Assembly: GCA_964496075.1 (NCBI GenBank)
Contig: CAZBXB010000045.1
Location: 1 to 5,542 of the forward strand
Reading direction: 5' to 3'
Length of the DNA: 5,542 bases
Origin: UBA1372 sp964496075
GTDB taxonomy: Bacteria > Patescibacteriota > Microgenomatia > UBA12405
Shown here piece after piece: positions 1 through 5,207 of this stretch. Each line of letters starts with the position of its first letter. Positions within the stretch are counted from its first letter, which is position 1. Position numbers and translations under genes: made by a program. The notes beneath the pieces are model-generated. The model searched no databases, was not told the origin of the DNA, and saw only the letters and a list, made by a program, of their open reading frames with translations.

Positions 1-300
1 GAAAATTTAACTTTGATAAAAGTGATTAATGGTTTTTCGCCTGACATAGGGGGTGGAAAAGTTCTTGGAAAAGCAAGATCACATCGCCATGATCGTCGTC
101 AAGCGAAAACCGAATTAAGGCAAATGACATTGGATTTAAATAGAATGCCAGTAAGCCGAAAAGAGACTAGAAACAACTCTATTGGAACAAGCCGACTTTC
201 AGACAAGCTAGATTTATCCACTAAAATATTAAGCAAACCGTTTGGAAGTTTAAACAACCAAGAAGTTCGTCAACTAGCAACAGCAATTGACAACCTGTAG
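1..300 (+). CDS. Hypothetical basic protein, 5' end probably outside the window
   Basis: The frame is open from the first base of the window to a TAG at 298-300. The first start-like codons are TTG at 13 and GTG at 22, and the first ATG is at 124, so the true start may lie upstream. From TTG13 the product is 95 residues. The first two thirds are rich in Arg, Lys and His (for example KARSHRHDRRQAK), which suggests contact with nucleic acid or ribosomes. The last third looks helical, ending in EVRQLATAIDNL. I see no signal peptide, membrane segment or cysteine motif, and I do not recognise a family. It converges with the tRNA pair on the other strand. Its reality rests on frame length and plausible composition only. 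Confidence 0.5.
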   Translation, partial: ENLTLIKVINGFSPDIGGGKVLGKARSHRHDRRQAKTELRQMTLDLNRMPVSRKETRNNSIGTSRLSDKLDLSTKILSKPFGSLNNQEVRQLATAIDNL

Positions 301-303
301 ACA

Positions 304-333
304 AAAACAGTTACTGAATTTGTTTTAAAAAAA
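304..333. terminator. Weak candidate terminator between ORF and tRNA-Ser
   Basis: AAAACA (304-309) and TGTTTT (321-326) can pair around an 11-nt loop. Seven A residues at 327-333 read as T7 immediately after the 3' end of tRNA-Ser on the minus strand. The stem is almost all A-T, so it is weak. The T-tract is the better part of the signal and serves the tRNA direction. Confidence 0.3.
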
Positions 334-334
334 G

Positions 335-416
335 CGGAGAGTACAGGATTCGAACCTGTGCGGGTTTCCCCACTCGCTTTCGAAGCGAGCGCCATCAACC
401 ACTCGGCCAACTCTCC
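335..416 (-). tRNA. tRNA-Ser (anticodon CGA)
   Basis: Read on the minus strand, this folds as a class II tRNA. The acceptor stem is GGAGAGT/ACTCTCC with discriminator G. The D arm is GCCGAGTGGTTGATGGC. The anticodon stem CTCGC/GCGAG encloses loop TTCGAAA, so the anticodon is CGA (plus-strand positions 380-382), which reads UCG. A 13-nt variable region (TGGGGAAACCCGC) and T arm ACAGG-TTCGAAT-CCTGT follow. The extra arm and stem sequences are typical of serine tRNAs. CCA is not encoded; a C and a T7 run follow the discriminator base, so a CCA-adding enzyme is needed. It lies 4 nt downstream of tRNA-Arg and is probably processed from the same transcript. Confidence 0.96.
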
Positions 417-420
417 TAAG

Positions 421-492
421 TACGCCCACCAAGAATCGAACTTGGATCAACGGTTTCGCAAACCGCCATTTTATCCATTAAACTATGGGCGC
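421..492 (-). tRNA. tRNA-Arg (anticodon GCG)
   Basis: Read on the minus strand, the acceptor stem GCGCCCA pairs with TGGGCGT (one G-U pair), with discriminator A at 421. The D arm has a GG-A sequence, so the A20 arginine identity base appears present. Anticodon stem GCGGT/ACCGT (one G-U pair) encloses loop TTGCGAA, giving anticodon GCG at 457-459 with U33 and A37 in place. The T arm is CCAAG-TTCGATT-CTTGG. It is 72 nt without CCA. The D stem is weak (GTTT/AAAT). GCG reads CGC, and CGU by wobble; most bacteria instead use ACG modified to ICG, so this anticodon is unusual. It is the first gene of the tRNA pair. Confidence 0.92.
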
Positions 493-503
493 AGACATGT
501 GAA

Positions 504-509
504 ATTATA
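504..509 (-). promoter_or_regulatory. -10 box for the tRNA-Arg/tRNA-Ser transcript
   Basis: The minus strand carries a perfect TATAAT here. It would place transcription start about 5 nt upstream of the tRNA-Arg 5' end at 492. I see no good -35 match at 16-18 bp, so the call rests on the -10 box and its position. Confidence 0.55.
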
Positions 510-560
510 CCTAATAAATCAAACCCCTACATAATTTGCATTTTTTTATTACACTTACTT

Positions 561-1127
561 ATGACAAATCTATATATTTTCCGTCACGGTCAAACCACTT
601 ACAATCGAGATAAAATTTTTTCTGGTTGGTCTGATCCGCCACTAACCGACTTAGGCATCAAGCAGGCCGAATATCTGGCCCAACTTCTCAAAAATACCCG
701 TCTTGACATTGCCTATCAGTCCAGTCTTTTAAGGTCTCGCCACACTCTAGAGATTGTTTTAAAATTCCATCCCAAATGTACCAAAATTATTACCGACGAC
801 CGTATTACTGAGCGTAACTATGGCAATCTTAATACTCATCCTCACCAAGAAATTATCGACAAATACGGTCAAAAACAGTTTGATATTTGGCATAGAAGTT
901 ATCACGTTCCGCCTCCGGGTGGTGAATCTTTTGATGATGTTGAGGTCAGAGTAGGGGAGTTTATCGCCGATCTTAAGAAACTTTATTCTAAAAAAGACCT
1001 AAATATCGCCATTTCTGCTCATGGTAACTCTATCAGATTGTTTAGAAAAATTTTAGAAAATGCCTCCGAAGACGAAACCTGCTCCTGGACCATTCCCTAC
1101 GACAAAGTCTTTGAATACAAAATTTAG
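561..1127 (+). CDS. gpmA: 2,3-bisphosphoglycerate-dependent phosphoglycerate mutase, short form
   Basis: Predicted to interconvert 3- and 2-phosphoglycerate in the cytoplasm through a phospho-histidine. The histidine-phosphatase fold is clear: RHGQTTYN with acceptor His9; FSGWSD near 20-25; SSLLRSRHT with Arg58/Arg60; ERNYG with Glu84; and SAHGNSIR with second His154. FSGWSD, ERNYG, the WHRSYHVPPP segment (110-119) and HGNSIR are hallmarks of the dPGM branch rather than of general phosphatases. At 188 residues it is shorter than usual (about 230-250): the insertion after the PPP segment is missing and replaced by GGES, and the C-terminal tail is absent. A broader phosphatase role is possible. 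ATG561 has no Shine-Dalgarno sequence. CATAAT at 530-535 is a possible but weak -10. It converges on enolase, the next enzyme of the pathway, with a 4-bp stop overlap. Confidence 0.85.
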   Translation: MTNLYIFRHGQTTYNRDKIFSGWSDPPLTDLGIKQAEYLAQLLKNTRLDIAYQSSLLRSRHTLEIVLKFHPKCTKIITDDRITERNYGNLNTHPHQEIIDKYGQKQFDIWHRSYHVPPPGGESFDDVEVRVGEFIADLKKLYSKKDLNIAISAHGNSIRLFRKILENASEDETCSWTIPYDKVFEYKI

Positions 1128-2392
1128 CCCAGCTCTTCCTCAATTCTCATAAGTCTATTATATTTACATACCCTTTCTCCTCTAGTTGGGCCTACTTTAA
1201 TCCATGGACAGTTAAAAGCTACTGCCAGATCAACCATAAAGGTATCATTTGTTTCTCCACCACCCCGATGAGACGGCACGGCCGGAATCTTGTTTTCCGC
1301 CGCTAGCTTCAAACAATCTACTGTTTCCGACAAGCTTCCAGCTTGATTAAGTTTCACCAATACTCCCGACACAGCTTGTTCGGACACAGCCTTTTGCAGT
1401 ATTTGAGCCTTTGTCACCGTCAAATCATCCCCAATATTAGCAATATTTAATTTATTCAATCTGTCAGTCAACATCACCCAAGCCTGCCAGTCATTTTCGT
1501 CAAGCATATCTTCCATGGTTACGATCGGATATTCTTCCGCCCAAGCCGTAAAATAATCTATCATTTGGCCAGACGTTAACTCCTTGTTTTCAACTCCAAG
1601 TATGTATCTTTTTTTATCTTCATCCCAAAATTCAGAAGCTGCCGCATCTAGCGACAATTTAGCATCTTCTCCAGCTCTATAACCCGCCTTTTCTATCGCC
1701 CTCATTATCAGCTCCAATGGTAATTTATTACTGTTAATTCCGGCCGGTGCAAAAGCACCTTCATTGCCTACACTGATGGTAAATCCCTCTTGCCTTAGTA
1801 TTTCAGCTAACTTCATATATACTTCGGACATCATTCTGACAGTCTCGGTCACTTTCATATCTTCTCTTGTTACAGTTAAAATATATTCCTGTAAATCCGT
1901 ACTTTTATCAGCGTGTTTACCTCCTTCAATTAGTACTGCCATTGGTTTTGGTAATATCCAATCAGACAAATCAATTTCAAAACAGTCTCGCAAGTACTTA
2001 TATAGTGGTTTTTTAGCTTCCATCGCCGCCGCTCTGGCTACTGCCAAAGATACCGCCAAAATTGCATTTCCTCCCAAATAACTTTTATCATTTGTGCCAT
2101 CAAGCATAATCATTTTTTCATCTATTTGCCTTTGATCTTCCGCCTCCATACCCACCAAGCCATCCTTAATCAAGCCGGTAATATTAGTTACCGCCTTTTG
2201 CATTCCCTTACCTCCATATTTAGTCTCATCTCCATCTACTAGTACAACCGCCTCTTTACTACCGGCTGAGGCTCCGTAAGGCACAGATGCCACTCCTATT
2301 GCCCCGGACTTTAAATAAACTTCAGCCTCAACGGTTGGTAATCCGCCCGAGGCCAATATTTGCCTTGCTTTTATATCTACAATTTTTGACAT
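1124..2392 (-). CDS. eno: Enolase (phosphopyruvate hydratase), divergent form
   Basis: Converts 2-phosphoglycerate to phosphoenolpyruvate in glycolysis or gluconeogenesis. It is 422 residues, against about 430 for the family, and collinear throughout. Catalytic and metal residues are in place: His160 (GGKHAD), Glu169 (LQEY), Glu211 (GNEG), metal ligands Asp249 (SLDA), Glu294 (MEDMLDE) and Asp322 (GDDLTVT), Lys347 (VKLNQ), His375-Arg376 (SHR) and Lys399 (IKVG). Ser42 of the mobile loop is kept. Several usually invariant positions differ: DSRGNPT is ASGGLPT (14-20), PSGASTG is PYGASAG (38-44), and SHRSGE is SHRGGGE, which removes the phosphate-side serine. The most likely role is still enolase, given the intact catalytic set and the neighbouring mutase gene. 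The ATG at 2392 gives the family N terminus MSKIV. There is no Shine-Dalgarno sequence, and a TATAAT lies only 5 nt upstream, so the mRNA may be leaderless. Confidence 0.95.
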   Translation of the reverse strand: MSKIVDIKARQILASGGLPTVEAEVYLKSGAIGVASVPYGASAGSKEAVVLVDGDETKYGGKGMQKAVTNITGLIKDGLVGMEAEDQRQIDEKMIMLDGTNDKSYLGGNAILAVSLAVARAAAMEAKKPLYKYLRDCFEIDLSDWILPKPMAVLIEGGKHADKSTDLQEYILTVTREDMKVTETVRMMSEVYMKLAEILRQEGFTISVGNEGAFAPAGINSNKLPLELIMRAIEKAGYRAGEDAKLSLDAAASEFWDEDKKRYILGVENKELTSGQMIDYFTAWAEEYPIVTMEDMLDENDWQAWVMLTDRLNKLNIANIGDDLTVTKAQILQKAVSEQAVSGVLVKLNQAGSLSETVDCLKLAAENKIPAVPSHRGGGETNDTFMVDLAVAFNCPWIKVGPTRGERVCKYNRLMRIEEELG

Positions 2393-2397
2393 AAACC

Positions 2398-2426
2398 ATT
2401 ATACAATCTCAGCTAACCCTTGACAT
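2398..2426 (-). promoter_or_regulatory. Candidate enolase promoter
   Basis: The minus strand has a perfect -10 TATAAT at 2403-2398, a 17-bp spacer, and ATGTCA at 2426-2421 as a 4-of-6 match to TTGACA. The -10 box ends 5 nt before the enolase ATG, so transcription should begin at or next to the start codon. The -35 overlaps the groES -35 on the opposite strand. Confidence 0.6.
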
Positions 2427-2447
2427 TAGCCATTTAATCTTTAAAAT
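2420..2447 (+). promoter_or_regulatory. Candidate groES-groEL promoter
   Basis: A perfect -35 TTGACA (2420-2425), a 16-bp spacer and -10 TAAAAT (2442-2447, one mismatch) form a housekeeping-type promoter. The predicted start is near 2454, giving a leader of about 57 nt before the groES ATG at 2511. No CIRCE heat-shock operator is present nearby. Confidence 0.65.
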
Positions 2448-2455
2448 ATTAACAG

Positions 2456-2475
2456 TTATCACCATTTTCTGATAA
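2456..2475. promoter_or_regulatory. Inverted repeat in the groES leader, possible operator
   Basis: TTATCA (2456-2461) and TGATAA (2470-2475) are exact inverted copies separated by 8 nt. They sit just downstream of the predicted transcription start of groES, where a repressor site or RNA hairpin could act. The spacing resembles the 9-N9-9 layout of CIRCE but the sequence does not match it. With 6-bp AT-rich arms, chance occurrence is possible. Confidence 0.4.
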
Positions 2476-2510
2476 ATCCTACCCATTTATTACAAATTTA
2501 CAAAGATTAT

Positions 2511-2798
2511 ATGGCAAAAATCATCCCAGTTCCTGGATATTTGTTAATAGAACCACAAAAAATTGAAAAAACTACCCAGTCAGGTATTGTTTTACCTGAT
2601 TCTCATGAAGAGAAACCTCAGCAAGGCAAAGTCCTGGCTGTTGGTGGATCAATATATGATGATGGTCAAAAAGTAATTTCCCCTTGTAAAGTAGGCGATA
2701 CCGTTGTTTATAAAGAATGGGGCGGCAAGGAATACAAAGATGAAGGCAAAGATCTTCTTATTCTAAAATTCGAAGATATTATGGCAATTATTCAATAA
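2511..2798 (+). CDS. groES: Co-chaperonin GroES (Cpn10)
   Basis: The heptameric lid of the GroEL chamber; it caps the ring in the ATP-bound state so that the substrate folds inside. The 95 residues match the family length (about 95-100). The N-terminal strand IIPVPGYLLIEP (4-15) is followed by the flexible mobile loop (about 17-33) containing the GIVLP segment (25-29) that docks on GroEL apical domains. GKVLAVG (39-45), VGDTVVYKEWGGKEY and a closing LLILKFEDIMAII complete the Cpn10 beta barrel. ATG2511 gives the conserved MAK start; the upstream sequence has no clear Shine-Dalgarno sequence. It is the first gene of the chaperonin operon, 43 bp before groEL, behind the promoter at 2420-2447. 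Confidence 0.97.
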   Translation: MAKIIPVPGYLLIEPQKIEKTTQSGIVLPDSHEEKPQQGKVLAVGGSIYDDGQKVISPCKVGDTVVYKEWGGKEYKDEGKDLLILKFEDIMAIIQ

Positions 2799-2801
2799 TG
2801 T

Positions 2802-2832
2802 TTAGAATTTAGTAATTAGAAATTAGAATTTA
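2802..2832 (+). repeat. Short AT-rich direct repeats between groES and groEL
   Basis: TTAGAATTTA occurs exactly at 2802-2811 and 2823-2832, with a third partial copy, TTAGAAAT, at 2816-2823. The array fills most of the 43-bp gap. I see no ribosome binding site in it. It could be a dispersed intergenic repeat or simple AT-rich drift. Confidence 0.5.
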
Positions 2833-2841
2833 AAATAAATT

Positions 2842-4497
2842 ATGGCAAAACAACTCCAATTTGATCAACAAGCAAGACAATCATTATTAAAAGGTATAAA
2901 CATCTTAAGTGACGCCGTTACTACCACTCTAGGACCTAAAGGTCTAAATGTTGGTATTGACAAAAAGTGGGGTGCCCCCAGTGTTATCCACGATGGTGTT
3001 ACTGTCGCCAAGGAAATCGAACTGGCTGATCCTTTTGAAAATATGGGCGCTCAACTGCTCAAAGAAGCCGCCGTCAAAACCAACGATACTGCCGGAGATG
3101 GTACTACTACTGCCACCCTTTTAGCCCAAGCTATCGCCAATAAAGGCTTTCAAAACGTCACTGCCGGCTCAAACCCCATGATGATTCGAAAAGGCCTGGA
3201 AAAGGGTTTAAAAGTCATCTTGGACGAACTAGACAAAATGAAAACAGACATTAAAGCTAAAGACAAAGAATCAATTGCTCAAGTTGCCACCATTTCAGCC
3301 TCAGATGCTGTCATTGGTCAAAAAATTGCCGAAGCTGTCATCAAAGTTGGTCGGGACGGTCTGATTACTGCCGAAGAAGGTAAAGGTCTTGAAATTGAGA
3401 CCAGAGAAACTTCAGGTATGGAATTTGATGAAGGTTTTCTGTCTGCCTACTTTGCTACCAATACAGAAAAGATGGAAGCAGAAATCGACAAACCATACAT
3501 CATTATTACTGACAAAAAAATCAGCTCAATTCAGGAAATTCTTCCTTTCTTAGAAAAATTAGTCAAAATCACCAAAAATTTTGTCATTATTAGTGAAGAT
3601 ATTGATGGTGAGGCCTTAGCTACCCTGGTTGTTAACAAACTCCGAGGCACTTTCAATGTTTTGGCAGTTAAAGCTCCGGGTTTTGGTGATAGAAGAAAAG
3701 CCATGCTAGAAGATATTGCTGTTCTAACCGGTGGTCAAGTTATCTCAGAAGATACCGGTGCCAAATTTGAAACCAGTCAACCGACAGAATTTTGTGGTCA
3801 AGCTGATTCGATTGTTGCCACCAAAGACACTACTAGAATTTTAGGTGGTGCTGGTAGTCAGGCCGATGTTACCGCCAGAGTTAAACAGCTAAAGACTCAA
3901 GTCGATAGCTCTGATTCTGATTATGACAAAGAAAAACTTCAGGAGAGAATCGCCAAACTAGTTGGTGGCGCTATTGTTCTTCAAGTTGGTGGTGCTTCTG
4001 AAATGGAGATGAAGGAAAAACTCGAAAGAGTTAAAGATGCCATTGGTGCTACCAAAGCCGCTGTCGAAGAAGGTATTCTTCCCGGTGGTGGTGTTGCTCT
4101 TATTAAAGCATCCTTTGCTCTGGATAAAGTCAAAGTCGACACAGAAGAAGAGAAAGTTGGTCTAAATATTCTTAAATATGCCCTAGAGCAACCATTAAGA
4201 AAATTGGCTACCAATTGCGGTGAAGATCAAGGTTTTATCTACAATAAAGTCAGAGGTAGACTCAAAGCTGATAAGACATCAGACTATGGCTACAATGCTG
4301 CCACAGGTAAGATGGGGTCAATGACTAGTTCAGGTGTTCTAGACCCAGTCAAAGTTACCAAATCAGCCCTAATAAACGCTGTTTCTGTTGGTACCATGAT
4401 TTTGACTACCAATGTTTTAATCACTGATATCCCGGAAGAGACCAAAGAACCGGCTATGCCAAATCCAGGTATGGGCGGTATGGGTGGCATGATGTAA
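2842..4497 (+). CDS. groEL: Chaperonin GroEL (Hsp60, type I)
   Basis: An ATP-driven chamber of two seven-membered rings that folds cytoplasmic proteins together with GroES. The protein is full length at 551 residues. The equatorial domain shows the nucleotide-binding TLGPKGLNV (29-37), DGVTVAKEIEL with Asp51, and GDGTTTAT with Asp86. The apical domain spans roughly 190-370 and holds VKAPGFGDRRKAMLEDIA (276-293). Hydrolytic Asp399 is in ERVKDAIGATKAAVEEG. GGGVAL (415-420) and GYNAATG (483-489) mark the returning equatorial domain. The C terminus is a short Gly-Met tail (NPGMGGMGGMM), typical of bacterial GroEL. The usual Arg in GPKGRNV is Leu36. ATG2842 gives the standard MAKQL start with no Shine-Dalgarno sequence. 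It is cotranscribed with groES. Confidence 0.99.
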   Translation: MAKQLQFDQQARQSLLKGINILSDAVTTTLGPKGLNVGIDKKWGAPSVIHDGVTVAKEIELADPFENMGAQLLKEAAVKTNDTAGDGTTTATLLAQAIANKGFQNVTAGSNPMMIRKGLEKGLKVILDELDKMKTDIKAKDKESIAQVATISASDAVIGQKIAEAVIKVGRDGLITAEEGKGLEIETRETSGMEFDEGFLSAYFATNTEKMEAEIDKPYIIITDKKISSIQEILPFLEKLVKITKNFVIISEDIDGEALATLVVNKLRGTFNVLAVKAPGFGDRRKAMLEDIAVLTGGQVISEDTGAKFETSQPTEFCGQADSIVATKDTTRILGGAGSQADVTARVKQLKTQVDSSDSDYDKEKLQERIAKLVGGAIVLQVGGASEMEMKEKLERVKDAIGATKAAVEEGILPGGGVALIKASFALDKVKVDTEEEKVGLNILKYALEQPLRKLATNCGEDQGFIYNKVRGRLKADKTSDYGYNAATGKMGSMTSSGVLDPVKVTKSALINAVSVGTMILTTNVLITDIPEETKEPAMPNPGMGGMGGMM

Positions 4498-4501
4498 ATT
4501 T

Positions 4502-4510
4502 TGTTATACT
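4502..4510 (+). promoter_or_regulatory. Extended -10 element before the 61-residue Cys protein
   Basis: TG-T-TATACT fits an extended -10 (TGnTATAAT, one mismatch). It ends 7 nt before the ATG at 4518, so a transcript from it would be leaderless or nearly so. No -35 is visible; readthrough from groEL is an alternative. Confidence 0.45.
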
Positions 4511-4517
4511 CAAAAAT

Positions 4518-4703
4518 ATGGAAAAACAAGAAGAACGCGAACCTTCCGAACAAGTAGAATACCGATTTACTTTAATCTGTAATTCATGTGGAAACAAATA
4601 TAAAACAACTGTTCGTGATTCTAGACCAAAAGACGCTCGTACAAATGCCGTCACTATGGCTAAATTAACAGCAGGATGTTGTTCTCGTCCGGATTATCGT
4701 TAA
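4518..4703 (+). CDS. Small four-cysteine protein, possible zinc-binding, unknown function
   Basis: This 61-residue protein has an acidic, probably disordered N terminus (MEKQEEREPSEQ). It continues with YRFTLICNSCGNKYKT carrying Cys21 and Cys24 in a CxxC knuckle, then a basic middle, and Cys54-Cys55 near the C terminus (TAGCCSRPDYR). CxxC with a distant CC pair could bind one zinc ion, but CC is not the normal second half of a zinc ribbon. There is no membrane segment or signal peptide. I do not recognise a family. It starts 20 bp after groEL on the same strand, with an extended -10 in the gap, and ends 16 bp from the stop of the convergent DUF134 gene. No Shine-Dalgarno sequence precedes it. 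Cysteine spacing and tight packing support a real gene. Confidence 0.65.
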   Translation: MEKQEEREPSEQVEYRFTLICNSCGNKYKTTVRDSRPKDARTNAVTMAKLTAGCCSRPDYR

Positions 4704-4719
4704 TCATTCTTTTTCGTAA

Positions 4720-4995
4720 TTATTTATCTATTCTTATTGCCATGCCTTTTATTATTGCCCTGGCTATTTTTTTATAAGCCATATTTAGTATTCTGCCAAA
4801 AGTTGGTTGAGATATGCTCATTTTTTTGGCCGCTTCAATCTGTTCTAAGCCGTCTACATCATGTAGTTTTAAGGCTTCCACTTCATCTCTTTCTAATACA
4901 ACCTCATCCAAATCTCTCAAAGGGACACCCCGAGGTTTAAAATAATAAACATCGGGGTTAAATCCTAACCTTCTGGGTTTTCTTGGTCTGGTCAT
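4720..4995 (-). CDS. DUF134 / UPF0251 family helix-turn-helix protein
   Basis: This 91-residue protein matches DUF134 over its whole length. The N terminus is MTRPRKPRRLGFNPDVYYFKP, followed by a GVPLRDLDEVVLERDEVEALKL segment (23-44). A helix-turn-helix follows: GLEQIEAAKKM (49-59) then SISQPTFGRILNMAYKKIA (60-78), similar in style to sigma-70 region 4. The family is predicted to bind DNA; its targets are poorly known. Many relatives have a cysteine in the N-terminal RPRKC segment, where this one has Pro7. It starts 3 nt after the DUF5320-like stop and has no ribosome binding site of its own, so it is probably translated by coupling. It could regulate its own operon through the palindrome at 5194-5207, though that is inference. 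Confidence 0.9.
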   Translation of the reverse strand: MTRPRKPRRLGFNPDVYYFKPRGVPLRDLDEVVLERDEVEALKLHDVDGLEQIEAAKKMSISQPTFGRILNMAYKKIARAIIKGMAIRIDK

Positions 4996-4998
4996 ATT

Positions 4999-5166
4999 TT
5001 AAGCGTTTCTGCCTAAGCCACGTCCTCTACCCCTACCAACACCTTTTCTCAAAGGTCTGTTGTCGGGATTTTCCTTTGTTGAATCTTTCAATGGTGGGCA
5101 ATTACCCAACCCTCTACCTGTTCTTGGTCCTTTTCCTCGTGGACCTGTTCCGTCTCTATTTGGCAT
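4999..5166 (-). CDS. DUF5320-like small Gly/Arg-rich protein
   Basis: This 55-residue frame runs from ATG at 5166 to TAA at 5001-4999. The N terminus MPNRDGTGPRGKGPRTGRG is the signature of DUF5320 proteins, which begin with a GTGPxGxGPxTGRG block followed by a cysteine (here Cys23). The middle is polar (LKDSTKENPDNRPLRKG), and the end is an RG-rich tail, GVGRGRGRGLGRN (42-54). The usual C-terminal coiled-coil part of larger relatives is absent. It has the best ribosome binding site in the window, GGAGA at 5178-5174, 8 nt before ATG. It is followed 3 nt later by the DUF134 gene. These two families are often neighbours in anaerobes, near genes for NifX/NifB-type metal-cluster proteins (family knowledge); no such partner is seen here. 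Molecular function is unknown. Confidence 0.8.
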   Translation of the reverse strand: MPNRDGTGPRGKGPRTGRGLGNCPPLKDSTKENPDNRPLRKGVGRGRGRGLGRNA

Positions 5167-5173
5167 TTTTATT

Positions 5174-5178
5174 TCTCC
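5174..5178 (-). promoter_or_regulatory. Shine-Dalgarno sequence of the DUF5320-like gene
   Basis: The minus strand reads GGAGA, ending 8 nt before the ATG at 5166. It is notable because other genes in the window lack a recognisable site, and it fixes the start of this short gene. Confidence 0.7.
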
Positions 5179-5193
5179 ATCAATTTATAATAT

Positions 5194-5207
5194 TGAATAT
5201 ATATTCA
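5194..5207. promoter_or_regulatory. Perfect 14-bp palindrome at the DUF5320/DUF134 transcription start
   Basis: TGAATATATATTCA is fully self-complementary. The symmetry extends to 20 bp (5191-5210) with one mismatched pair. It begins at the last base of the -10 box and covers the predicted start near 5200, an ideal repressor position. TGAA-N6-TTCA resembles ArsR/SmtB-family operators. DUF134 itself is the other candidate binder. Confidence 0.6.

Noticed and set aside
1764..2081. 105-codon plus-strand open frame inside enolase
   Set aside because: Antisense to a clearly coding enolase; its product is a low-complexity shadow of that gene with no recognisable motif.
2448..2510. CIRCE (HrcA) operator upstream of groES
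   Set aside because: No TTAGCACTC/GAGTGCTAA arms are present; only the unrelated TTATCA/TGATAA repeat is seen.
3981..4214. Minus-strand open frame inside groEL
   Set aside because: Ser/Pro/Thr-rich antisense shadow of the groEL equatorial domain; no start signal or family resemblance.
4290..4654. Two minus-strand open frames (4290-4553 and 4454-4654) across the groEL end and the small Cys gene
   Set aside because: They are antisense to groEL and to the 61-residue protein, overlap each other, and show no family resemblance.
4704..4719. Bidirectional terminator between the Cys protein and DUF134
   Set aside because: The 16-bp gap has a T run but no GC-containing stem; only trivial TAAT/ATTA pairing is possible.
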